NCBI GenBank assembly: GCA_024195265.1
Contig: JAJLRJ010000008.1
Location: 8,341,488-8,405,487, forward strand
Length of the DNA stretch: 64,000 bases
Source: Dendrophyllia cribrosa
Taxonomy: Eukaryota; Cnidaria; Anthozoa; Scleractinia; Dendrophylliidae
Direction of reading: 5' to 3'
Shown here: in pieces, positions 1-9,800 of the stretch
Position numbering within the stretch: the stretch's first letter is position 1
Layout of the letters: each line of letters starts with the position of its first letter
Position numbers and translations under genes: made by a program
The notes under the pieces: generated by a model
What the model was told of the DNA's origin: nothing
Databases searched by the model: none
The model's input: only the letters and a program-made list of their open reading frames with translations

Positions 1-1118
1 GAGAAAATGGAGGGACTTGAAATTTAACCACTGCAAAAAGGGGGGTCCTGGGAAAATTTTTTGTTATGGAGGGGGGTCTTGAAATTTTAAACAGATGATG
101 TCTAAAATAAAAAAGCGAAAACATAACTACAGTGTACCAATAAGAGCGGGGCACCCCATATTTCATGGCTGGGAGCCTTTGGGCTCTCTATGGTTCTTCT
201 AAGAGCACAGCTTTGCACAGTATTTTGGTGCAGTCATGGAGTATAATTTATAATTTTAATTTCTTTATTTGGTACTGCCATAATTGTACACGACATTACT
301 CAAAGTGTTAACCTACCATTTAACATATTACTGGATTGCAACAGTATTAAACTGAACAACTATTAAAGTCTTAACTCTAGTTCTTCAAATGCACAGTGGA
401 CCCAAGTGGTTGAATTGCTTCGATAAAGAAAACCACACAAGAGTGAAAATGCCATAAGTTGTAATAACTATTATTAATTCTTCTCCAACAAACAGGTTGA
501 ACTGAAAAAACTGAAACTAACCCTAACTGAAACTAACTGAAACTGAAAAAAATCCAGATTCACTAAGGGGGGTGGGGGGGGGGGGGGGAGACATAAAAAA
601 AAAGAAAAATTTGTTAATTTCTCACCCATCCTCTCCCCCCTCCCATAAATAAAGGAGGAACACAATTGAACACAATTGAAGTAGGAACAAGGTGCTATTT
701 TATCTATATGGAAATCAATGTCATTTGTAAAAATAAAGACTGAAAATAATATTATACAACTTGCATATGCCTGCATACAAGTTTCATTCTTCCTTGCTGC
801 TGAAACTATTAAATAAACTGAACGTCAAGGCAAGCTAGCGTGCACATTGCTTGCATTTTAATATTCCCTTTGCAAATCCGATTCTTTTGTGTTTAAGCAT
901 GGTCGAGCTCTACAAACAACATAAGAATGAATTTAAAGTGGGGTAGCTGGCCCTTCGTGAGCGAGTCCTAAACGACGCTCGATCAAGGTAAGACATTCAC
1001 TTCATTTAGTGAGTTTGAACCTTTAGGTGGGAAAACTTTAGGTTAGTTGTAGCGCGACGTGACACCCGGGCGAGGTGACTTGTTTCTATAATGAACTCAA
1101 AAGCTTTTGTGATCTTAC
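1..1118 (-). other. Intron 1 of the acetyl-CoA synthetase gene; no other gene seen
   Basis: This stretch follows the splice donor of the minus-strand acetyl-CoA synthetase exon (donor GTAAGA reading down from 1118) and should be its first intron; the next exon is not in the window. It holds a G-rich tract at about 567-590 and G-rich low-complexity sequence at 35-80. I see no coding exon or RNA gene here. Confidence 0.6.
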
Positions 1119-1489
1119 CAATAAAATGCCACGTTATCTCCGAGACCCTTTTCCACATTTCTGTCCAACACATTGTACGAAATGTTGGTAACAGCTCCCT
1201 CCATCCATTTGATAAACACTTTGCCCTTGCGTGTGTCAAAGTTGAAATCCGTAAACTTCTCCTGGCTTGGCGGGACTTTCCAGTAGAATTCCTTTGAAAT
1301 GTCTGCCCAAAAACTGGCAGGATTGTCGATGGATTTTTCATACATTTCCTTGTATTGATCCATACTAGACACATACGCCTCTGATTTGAGCTCATCCGAT
1401 GGGTAAAACCACCCCACAAGTTCCTTTTCATGCTCGCTGACCGAGTTCGCGGATGCCATGTTGTTCGCTTGTGCAAGTGAATAACGCAT
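1119..1489 (-). CDS. ACSS2: Acetyl-CoA synthetase, cytoplasmic type, first coding exon (partial gene)
   Basis: The protein makes acetyl-CoA from acetate, CoA and ATP in the cytosol and nucleus. The translated exon (about 123 residues) is the N-terminal ACAS_N domain of the AMP-forming acetyl-CoA synthetase family: I see YKEMYEKSIDNPASFWADI, then KEFYWKVPPS, then FIKWMEGAVTNISYNVLDRN and KGLGDNVAFYW, in the order seen in animal ACSS2. The first ATG is at 1489-1487; a second in-frame ATG at 1459-1457 gives MASANS and could be the real start. The exon ends at 1119 in phase 2 at a good donor (TG|GTAAGA), and the split codon restores the expected Trp. The catalytic AMP-binding domains lie left of the window. 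The neighbouring oxidases are on the other strand and point away. The mitochondrial paralogue ACSS1 is less likely because no targeting peptide is evident. Confidence 0.9.
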
Positions 1490-1589
1490 GACAAAGAAGG
1501 GACGCGATTTATACCAACTGGGGGAGGGGCGAGGTCAGCTTATTAACATATAGGAGTCATCAGAGTCCAAGGAAACAAGAACTCTGCTG

Positions 1590-1690
1590 AAAAAAATGTG
1601 AACGTCAAGAAATGGTATGTTTTCAAGAGCCTGATAAAAAAGATATATATTATTTTACATGCGATTTTAAATTTATTTCATTTCATTTTC
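1590..1690. repeat. Direct repeat, left copy (partner 2265-2365)
   Basis: The segment beginning GTGAACGTCAAGAAATGGTA and containing TTTTCAAGAGCCTGATAAAA recurs in the same orientation at about 2265-2365 with GAACGTCGAGAAATTGTA and the same TTTTCAAGAGCCTGATAAAA core. The two copies are diverged. They flank a G tract (about 1737-1760) and repeat-derived DNA. Confidence 0.6.
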
Positions 1691-1736
1691 AAAGAGGGCT
1701 GTGTGTGATGTGTGTGAATCAAGCGGCTAAGCTAAT

Positions 1737-1760
1737 GGGGGGGGGGGGGGGGGGGGGGGG
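1737..1760. repeat. Poly-G tract
   Basis: An uninterrupted run of more than 20 G on the plus strand. Similar homopolymer G/C runs occur at about 4645-4666, 5150-5180, 5229-5252, 37344-37360, 39551-39580 and 57186-57230, several of them inside transposon-like repeats. Confidence 0.9.
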
Positions 1761-2089
1761 ATTGGTCGCTAATCGGACTCAACATTTCAGAATAAAGTTC
1801 AATCTAGTTTCGCAATATTCACGGCTTGGTTTTGTAAAAGTCCTTAACAAACAAATCACATGTGATAACACATGGCTAGACGACGGAAACAAGTCTAAGC
1901 AGTTTGGCCAATTTTGACCAATTTTCAGTCGCAGAGAATCCGATGAATCAATCAGAACTCGAAGCACTACCATGGCTCAAGAGATCCGTTCACTGGCTAA
2001 TCAAGAGTGAAATAAACCGTTGAGGCTTCTCGCACGCCGGTTTTCACTTCTACAAAAATGAAACCCCTGCCATGGCACCCGGGTACGGT

Positions 2090-2240
2090 AACCGGCGCCT
2101 AGCGCGGGAAAAGCGTAAAGCTGAGGGTAGTCACGATTGGTTTTGGTTTTACGTCTGATTGGTCGAGAAAGTGGCGCGAGAGTTTTTAGCCAATCACAAA
2201 GCGTAGTAATGCAAACCAAAACAATTGCGAAATTACTTTC
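2090..2240 (-). repeat. Fragment of an inverted-repeat element related to 44341-44597
   Basis: The core with CGATTGGTTTTGGTTTTACG, a 'TTGGTCGAGAAAGTGGCGCG' stretch and 'TTAGCCAATCACAAAGC' matches the interior of the intact element at 44341-44597 in the opposite orientation. The ends are not recognisable, so this is a degraded copy. Open frames here are repeat-derived. Confidence 0.55.
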
Positions 2241-2537
2241 GTTTCGACAAATCAGCAAAAACAGCTCCATGTGAACGTCGAGAAATTGTACATTTTCAAG
2301 AGCCTGATAAAATCAAAGAAGAAAATATGTATCACCTTACTTGCATTTCGCAATGTTGTTTTTTTTTTTTTGCTGCGCCTGTGAATCAGGAGATCATTGT
2401 AAGGAGAAGTACTGAAAATTTGCGCTATCTTCAATTTGCATTCTTCGATATTTCACAAAGTTGTACTGTAGTTTGTTTCAGAAATCCTGTTTTAAATGAT
2501 TAGAGTGGAAAAAAAAAGAAATAAAAAATGTGGTCAG

Positions 2538-2609
2538 AGGGGGCACTCGGAGTTGAACCAAGGACCTCTCGATCTGCAGTCGAATGCTCTACCACTGAGC
2601 TATACCCCC
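2538..2609 (-). tRNA. tRNA-Cys: tRNA-Cys (GCA anticodon)
   Basis: Read on the minus strand, the 72-nt sequence starts GGGGGTATAGCTCAGTGGTA (acceptor, D arm and A box) and has GACTGCAGATC with anticodon GCA, and a T arm with GGTTCAACTCC (B box). The acceptor GGGGGTA pairs with TGCCCCC, including one T-G wobble, and the discriminator base is U, as in eukaryotic tRNA-Cys. No intron and no encoded CCA. A full cloverleaf can be drawn, so I take it as functional. It lies about 10 bp before the left limit of the duplicated oxidase unit A; no second copy is seen beside unit B. Confidence 0.95.
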
Positions 2610-3118
2610 ACTGCTGAAATGGGTTTTCGGTAAATGTCCGGCGCCTTCTCAGGTATTCCCAGTTGGATTTTCTATACAGAAGATGCAAACGTAACCTCCG
2701 GAGTACATATTTGGAGACTTTGTCTTTTGCAGTAACCTATTCCCTCCCGCATTGTCACCCCACTCCACCCACCCCTAAGACATACATAAATCGACCCCGT
2801 CCCCAAATTATTTCTGTCGTTGTTGAATAAAAAAAATGAGGAAAAGAATCTTTAGCACACAAAAAAATTGCTGCCAGACACCAAAATATGAACTTGAAAT
2901 GCTATAATATTTTTGGATTTTAGGAAAATTTTGGGCTGAATTCCAGCCTATAGTACAGAAGAGCTCAAATGTCACTTTTATCCGGGAGATATGGTGACCT
3001 GTACAGGAGACTGGAAGATTCCCCCCCTGTCCTATTGTCTATTGTCTAAATTCGTAATTTTTATAGTTTTGTAAATTAGAGTAGTTTTATAGAGGGCCAC
3101 AAGTCTTTAAATAAAGAC

Positions 3119-3120
<2 letters not shown>

Positions 3121-3162
<42 letters not shown>
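3121..3162. repeat. (TTA)n microsatellite
   Basis: A run of about 14 TTA/TAT trinucleotides immediately before a short palindromic element. Confidence 0.95.
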
Positions 3163-3166
<4 letters not shown>

Positions 3167-3169
3167 CCA

Positions 3170-3289
3170 GGGGTCAATTCAATAAAAGTTTTACAAGTGT
3201 AATCTATAAGTGTAGCTATTGTTTTCAACCTCTGAAACAATGGCTACACTTGTAAATTACACTTGTAAAAGTTTTATTGCATTGTCCCC
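3170..3289. mobile_element. Palindromic MITE, about 120 bp
   Basis: The left arm GGGGTCAATTCAATAAAAGT mirrors the right end ACTTGTAAAAGTTTTATTGC plus ATTGTCCCC; inner arms with AAGTGTAGC/GCTACACTT pair as well. The whole segment folds into one imperfect hairpin. No coding capacity. Confidence 0.75.
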
Positions 3290-3545
3290 AGGAGACTCCC
3301 CGATAATCCGCACATATGCTATGTATTGTTAATGTGGCACGGTGTGCTAATTATTTCAAAGTTTCAATTTTTATCGAAAAAAAAAAAAACGCTTGGCCGG
3401 TGTGGCAGGTGAACAGAGAGGAAAGCATCTTGAAGCAAACATATTTCAAAGAACCGAGATTATGGCCAGTTGCTTTTTGCATATTTCCACCCAGCAGCCC
3501 ATGGATTTTCTATTGTCCAGTTATTAATAATCAATAAAAAAATTT

Positions 3546-3756
3546 GCCACTCCAGAAACTATGGGAAGACTGAGCACCAGCTTTTGGCGCTAAGGTTTCT
3601 GGGATTGTTTGGGTAACCATTATATGAGCTATGATTGGTTAATGGTTGCCTTTGCAAACCATCAACCTATCGTAACTAACACTGGTTACCAAAACGATCC
3701 CAGAAAGCTTAGTGCCGAAAGCTGGTGCTTAGTGTCCCTGAAGTTTCTGGAGTGGC
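3546..3756. mobile_element. Inverted-repeat MITE, about 211 bp, upstream of DAO-A
   Basis: The termini GCCACTCCAGAAAC and GTTTCTGGAGTGGC are perfect inverted repeats, followed by arms with GAGCACCAGC/GCTGGTGCTT and CTGGGAT...GGTAACC. It lies about 240 bp before the first recognised DAO-A exon and accounts for the open frame that runs into that exon from 3609. Unit B has no counterpart near 39240-39650. Confidence 0.75.
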
Positions 3757-3998
3757 GAATTCTTGATTGCAGTGATTGGTCATCCGCACCTAACTGTTTT
3801 TTGTACTTGGCCTCGTGGGTGTCCAACACCTACGTACACTGTAAGTTGCACATGCGTTTATCAGGTTCACTTATTAAATCTTTTTTGCTGTTGATCCTTC
3901 CTAGTTTCTACATGACAACTAACAGTCCCCCCCCTCCCCTTTTCTGGAATGAAGCTTTCCATTTTAATGAACCTTTAATTTATGCTGTTTATTTGCAG

Positions 3999-5148
3999 AA
4001 TCAACATCACAGAGTTCTGATCATTGGAAGTGGAGTGATTGGCCTGACAAGTGCTTATTTACTGCTTGAAAAGGGGTCAGTTATTCTACAGTCAAACCTG
4101 TATTAAGCTGTCACTCAATTATTAGCGGTCTGAGCTGCAGAAAAAGCCCCAGAAAATCTGCCCCGGTCTTTGTTTAGCAGTTACCTCTGTTCCACCTATT
4201 CCTAGGTTCCCACAAGTTATTTATCTTATTTTCACCTGTATTGATCAGAGTGAGTGAGTGAGTCATATCATGACTTGAACAGCAGTTCCAGCTATCTGTA
4301 TTGAGATGATATTTCATTATTTTTTACTTAACAATTCTCCAAGATTCTTGGAGTACATACATTACTGTATTTTGCAGCCTTGTCCAGGTGTTTCTGCACC
4401 CCAGTTTCAACAGAGGTGTGAGGGGGGAGCCCTAACATGGCTTAAGCAAACGCATAAGCATCGGCCACCTAAATTTTGCATGCAAGTTGTCTAAAATGAG
4501 CGGAAAGTGCATAAAAAATCAGTAATCGTATGGCAAATGACAAATGTATTTTACGTGTAACTCAAATATCCGAAACACCCAGCCATTTACATGTAGTATA
4601 CCTTTAACCCTATTTTGCCTGGGCTTTTTTTGAGTTCCTGAGCCTGGGGGGGGGGGGGGGGGGGGCCTTCGTAACTTTAAGAACATTAAGGCTATGACAA
4701 TGAAACCTAGAGGGTACATAGTACGTCCAAAACTGTCTCCTTTGCGGTACACATAATGGAACGATGACTTCATATGACATAGTCATTAGGTAATTAGTTA
4801 ATATATGGCCACCATCTTGGATCCGCCATCTTGGATTTCTGAAATTTTTCAAAACCTCTTAAAAACCGTCCAAAATTGACTCAAAATTAATCAAAACTAA
4901 TAAATGACGTAAAAATGTAAAAGTTGTACCAATAAACATTGTTTTTCTTCATTCAAAGGTAAAAATATACAAATTCCAAAAAACATGGCTGCCAAAATCT
5001 TGTTGCCATGGAAACATCAAGTCACGTGATCAATAAAATGTCATATGAAATAGTTGCCAGATAAATTTTAGGAAAAGTCAGAAAGTTTGGTGGCATTTAA
5101 ATACATATCAAAGAAGTTATGAATGTTGAAAGTTAGCGCTGGCCCCCC

Positions 5149-5184
<36 letters not shown>

Positions 5185-6802
5185 GCAAAATAGGTTAATA
5201 ACCCGACATGTCTGTACATCTCACAAGGTGGGGGGGGGGGGGGGGGGGGGGGAGTGGTTTGGCTGAAGCCCAGCCCCTTCCCCTGCACAGCACCTGCCAG
5301 GGATGAGGTTGGACTATTAAAATTAGCCAAGAAATTGGACCATCAGTTTTCTTAGGCCTTCAACTCATGTTTGACTGTAACAAACAACCATAATAAATAA
5401 ATATTTGTGTAGTTAAAATAATAATATTGTTTGAGGATTGCACAAAACTTTATTTAAACAGCTATGGTGTTACCATTGTATCAAAGGAATTTCCATCAAC
5501 CCGACGCTTGCCTAAGATTGCCTCAGAAGCAGCAGGAGCAGTGTGGATACCTCCTGAGATGATGGGACGACATCCAGCTGCAGTAGAACAACCAGATATA
5601 GCAGAAACATTAAAGGTTAATTTTATTGGATTTCTTGATCTTTGTTCACTATGTCGAAAAAAGTAGTGACAACCATGACCAGCATAAAAATGTTTGTACC
5701 TTATTTATGATGTAGGTATTTTAAAAAACCAGACAAAGCAAATATGCTTGGGTAAATCACAATGTAAGTACAGTAATGAGTGGGGGGGGGGGGGTCAAAA
5801 CCTGTACATGTGTTATGCCATCTCATTCATTACCTATGACATAACCGACTTGAAAAGGTTTCCAATTTCACCAGAACTAATGCTGTTTTTTTTTAAGTCC
5901 GAGTACGAATTAATGTTTTCTCGCATTTAAAATTTTGTTTTAAGCCTTGGAGGATGTTAAATGGAAGTAAAAAAATGTTGTTGGGTTTTGTGTTTTTACT
6001 GGATGATAAGCAACAAATAACAAACACTTGCCTTTTTGAATTTCTCTCACGCTAATCCTGCCCTCATAGAGATCCCGCTTCCCACTCTTTCTTCCCCCGT
6101 CCCCCGTCCCCCCTCCCACCCCCTGTTCTCCTCCGGGACCCCACCCCCTGCCCCCCCACTAATGATGCTAATAAATTTTAATTTTATTGTATTATGCAAT
6201 ATATAATCTACAGAGGTGGTCAGCTGATGGAGAGCAAAGGTATACTGCTCTTGCTAAAGATTCCAGGAACACTGGAGTTTACTTAAGGGAGGTTGTGATT
6301 CTTGAAGATGAGGTAATTTTCTTTTTCATTTTTCACACTTTAAAGGCAGCCCTATTCAAAATGTTTTCAAGTATTAGACAGCATTAATTGAGCCTGCAAA
6401 TAAAAGTTAGCCATTAGCCAATAATAATTGTTTGGTAAATTTGAGGCTTCAATTGGCAAAATTTTTCACAGGGTTCACACTAATCCTAATTAAAATTCCT
6501 GGAGGGAAACCTCCTTGAAAATAAAAATTATGTTTTGGTAACTCCCTATCATGATAAATAATGTATGCAATTAAATTTAAATTGAAAATAGCAGGATTCC
6601 TAGATCAAAGTTAATGATGGCAATCCACAGGCCTCCCTTTTGTGATGAAGGAAGGATTAGTATTAAAGACATCAGGGCCTAGTTGTTCAAAGCAGGGTTA
6701 AGTAAACTCAGGATAAGTGTCAACTTAAAATCCAAATCTACTGCCGTATTGTTCATTAAAATTAACAGTAAAAGCGCCTTCAAACAAGAGAAACAAATAC
6801 AT

Positions 6803-6865
<63 letters not shown>

Positions 6866-9800
6866 ACTAGTAGAGGAAAAATTGAACTCTTCATTCTGCT
6901 ATAATAGTGCTCAATGGATATAATCCAGAGCTTTGTATAGAAAGAAAGAATATGGACTAGTTCAAACACATATATTTGCAACTCCGAGTTTCATGCTTCT
7001 CTTGAAGCAATCATCAGGCAACTGCCCAAAAATAATGGATACATTCAAGATATACAAATTTGAAAATTAGGAACAATACCTTCTAGCGTGACGTGTCAAG
7101 ATACATTATTGGTGAACAGCTTAAACAAATACTGTGTTCAATAGAAACACTGTAAAAAAAATCCTTAAAAAAATCCTTAAAGCCCTCAGATGAAACCGAA
7201 ACCGCTTGTAATTGCCGAAACAAGAACTCTTGCCCCATGAGCGGAAATTGTAACGTGAGAAACATTATCTATCAAACCGAGGTCACATATATACATATAT
7301 TGGCCTTTGCGACACTCAATTTAAGGAATGTTATAGAAACCACACATGCTCTTTCAGGAATGAATGTTACAAAAATGCAACTGAATTAAGTAAATATATA
7401 TGGAGCCTGAAGAACAGAAAAGTCAATTATAAAATTAAGTGGCAAATTGTGAAACAAGCAAGATTGTATTCAAACATTAACAAAAAATGTAATTTGTGTT
7501 TATAATTCGTAAACCGGAAATGTCAACTCTCAACAATAGAAATGAACTGACGTCGTCCTGTAGACATTCTAAAAAATTTCTATTGAACACCGTATTTGTT
7601 TAAGCGGTTCACCAATTGTATCTTGACATGTCACGCTAGAAGGTATTGTTCCTAATTTTCAAATTTGTATATCTTGAATGTATCCGTTATTTTTGGGCAG
7701 TTGCCTGATGATTGCTTCGAGAGAAGCATGAAACTCAGTGTTGCAAATATATGTGTTTGAACTAGTCCATATTCTTTCTTTCTATATATATATAATATAA
7801 TTTTGCATATTATGCAACTAAATTGTTCTATATAACAAAATTTTTTATGCAAGTTACTAAATCAAGTTAACCGTCTTTCGAACAACTGGGCCCATGTCAT
7901 GCATGCAGGCTTGCATGACCATACAATGTTACAATGTTATGTTTCTAAACATATCATAGAGAATTTACACATTTTGTGTTGCATCAACTTGTATGGAGTA
8001 TATTAATGTGAATGCCAGTTAAGGTGCCATGCCTGTGAGCGGTTATAATATTTTCCAAAGATGCAATTTAACCCTGGATTATTAATTATTCTGAGAATTA
8101 TTCTTACCATAATTTTAATTATTTTTACCATAATTCTCAGCCTTAATAAGGATTTTTTTTTCAGGTAGACCAAGCTACTTTACAGCAGTACAAACAGATA
8201 AGAGGATTTAGACAATCCCCATCAATGTTGAAGGAAAAAGGTTTGTCCTGTTTTATTTTTAATTTCCTTTTAATTTATATTTAATTTATATGGGGAGCTG
8301 AAATTTTATTCTTTCTCTATCAACACGAACATTTTAGAGGAGAATCAAAGGCTCCTATGTGCCAATTTTTAAGTACAAAATGTTGGGACTCTCCCAGGCA
8401 TTCCTAGATGTTTTGCTTCAGCAACTTCCCACTCCCTGTGCTCTAATTCCCCACCCTCCCCTCTGTCCAATGCTGTCCCCATGGGTATAAAGGCAGGTGA
8501 CCACTTCATATTGCTGGCTCAATATCCACAGACCCTCCCCTCTCCTAGGCATTTTGTTGCACCCACCCCCCACCCCTTGCATCTCACTCCCCCCACCCAC
8601 CTCTCTCTCCAATGCTATCCCCATGGGTAAGACAGGTGATCACTTCATATTGCTGGCTCATTGTCCACAGACCCTCCCCTCTCCTAGGCGTTTTGTCACA
8701 CCGACCCCCCCACCCCTTGCATCTCACTCCCCACCCACCTCTCTCTCTAACGCTATCCCCATGGGTAAGACAGATGACCATTACATTATTGTGGGTCAAT
8801 GTTAACAGCTAAACGAGGGAGTATTATTGAGGAATTGGTCTCACTGCTATAACTTACGCTTTGCGCTTTTACAATTGAAAAAGGAAAGTTTACCGTACAA
8901 GTGTCCGTTTAAGTCCTGTTGTGGGAGCCTTTACGTGATAGGAGAAGAAGAGAAAGACATGCAAGAGCATTTGTGGATCCACTCAAGTTGGACATAGGAT
9001 CTGCAAAGACCTGCAGTGAGCTGAAGGCACTTGTATTGTGAATGACTGCGATGTGTGGAAAGTCCACCAAAGATCTCTGAAAAGAGTCAATTTCTGAACT
9101 TTAACATGCAGTGGCACATTTGCATTAATACTATGATTTTTGTTTTAAATTATGAATAATTTGATGCAGCAATAATTTGTATTGTTTGTCATGGTTGCTC
9201 ATATGTTCCTTAATATATAATTTGCAGGCTTGCAATTGTGTGATGCAAGTGATGTATTTTCATTTGTTGGTCCAGTCATTGATTCACCAAAATTTGGATC
9301 ATGGCTTATGCAGCAAGTATGTATAGTACTGTATACTAATAACTTGTGCATATGAAGGATGGTAATAATTTATTGCTTGTTAAAAAAAACCTCAACCAGT
9401 TTTCTTTTTATGTAAATGTTTTTAATTAAATTGTCATTGCAAATTAGCACAATATTTTAATTCTCAACTATGACTTCTCCTTCTCTTCCAAAGTATCGGG
9501 TGTGGGAGGAGACCAAGGAGAAAAGCAAAGTGGGAAGTTAGGACCCCACCCCCAACTATTGCTTAGACTGGAACCTGCACCCAGCTGCCTCACCCCGACC
9601 TCCACAGTAGTATTGCACCACTAAATAATGTTATTGTACCCTGCCATTTAGACTTTTTGAAAAACCTTTGAATGCAGAGGTCCACACGACGCAGAAATTA
9701 AACTAGCTGGTAGTTGCCGGATCTTCCTTGTGAAAGATCTCGTGCCAGGCGTCACTTGAATGTGAAAATACAAAACTGAATGCAAGGCTGGCACTACGGC

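Larger units (their letters stand above)
6675..7893. mobile_element. 1.2-kb element with GGGCC-AGTTGTTC termini (DAO-A intron)
   Basis: The termini GGGCCTAGTTGTTCAAAGC and, on the other strand from 7893, GGGCCCAGTTGTTCGAAAG are inverted repeats continuing into GGTTAA. The same end type occurs in the small MITEs at 21742-21865, 56775-56922 and 60334-60480. The interior holds a (TA)n run and a long inverted repeat listed separately. No transposase frame is visible. Confidence 0.6.

Noticed and set aside
1006..1494. 162-aa minus-strand open frame overlapping the acetyl-CoA synthetase exon
   Set aside because: It is the shadow of the real exon in another frame; only the frame at 1119-1489 matches the ACAS_N domain.
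3609..4106. 165-aa open frame running into the first DAO-A exon
   Set aside because: Its first half crosses an inverted-repeat MITE, and a good acceptor at 3997-3998 starts the exon at the point where homology with DAO-B and DAO-C begins.
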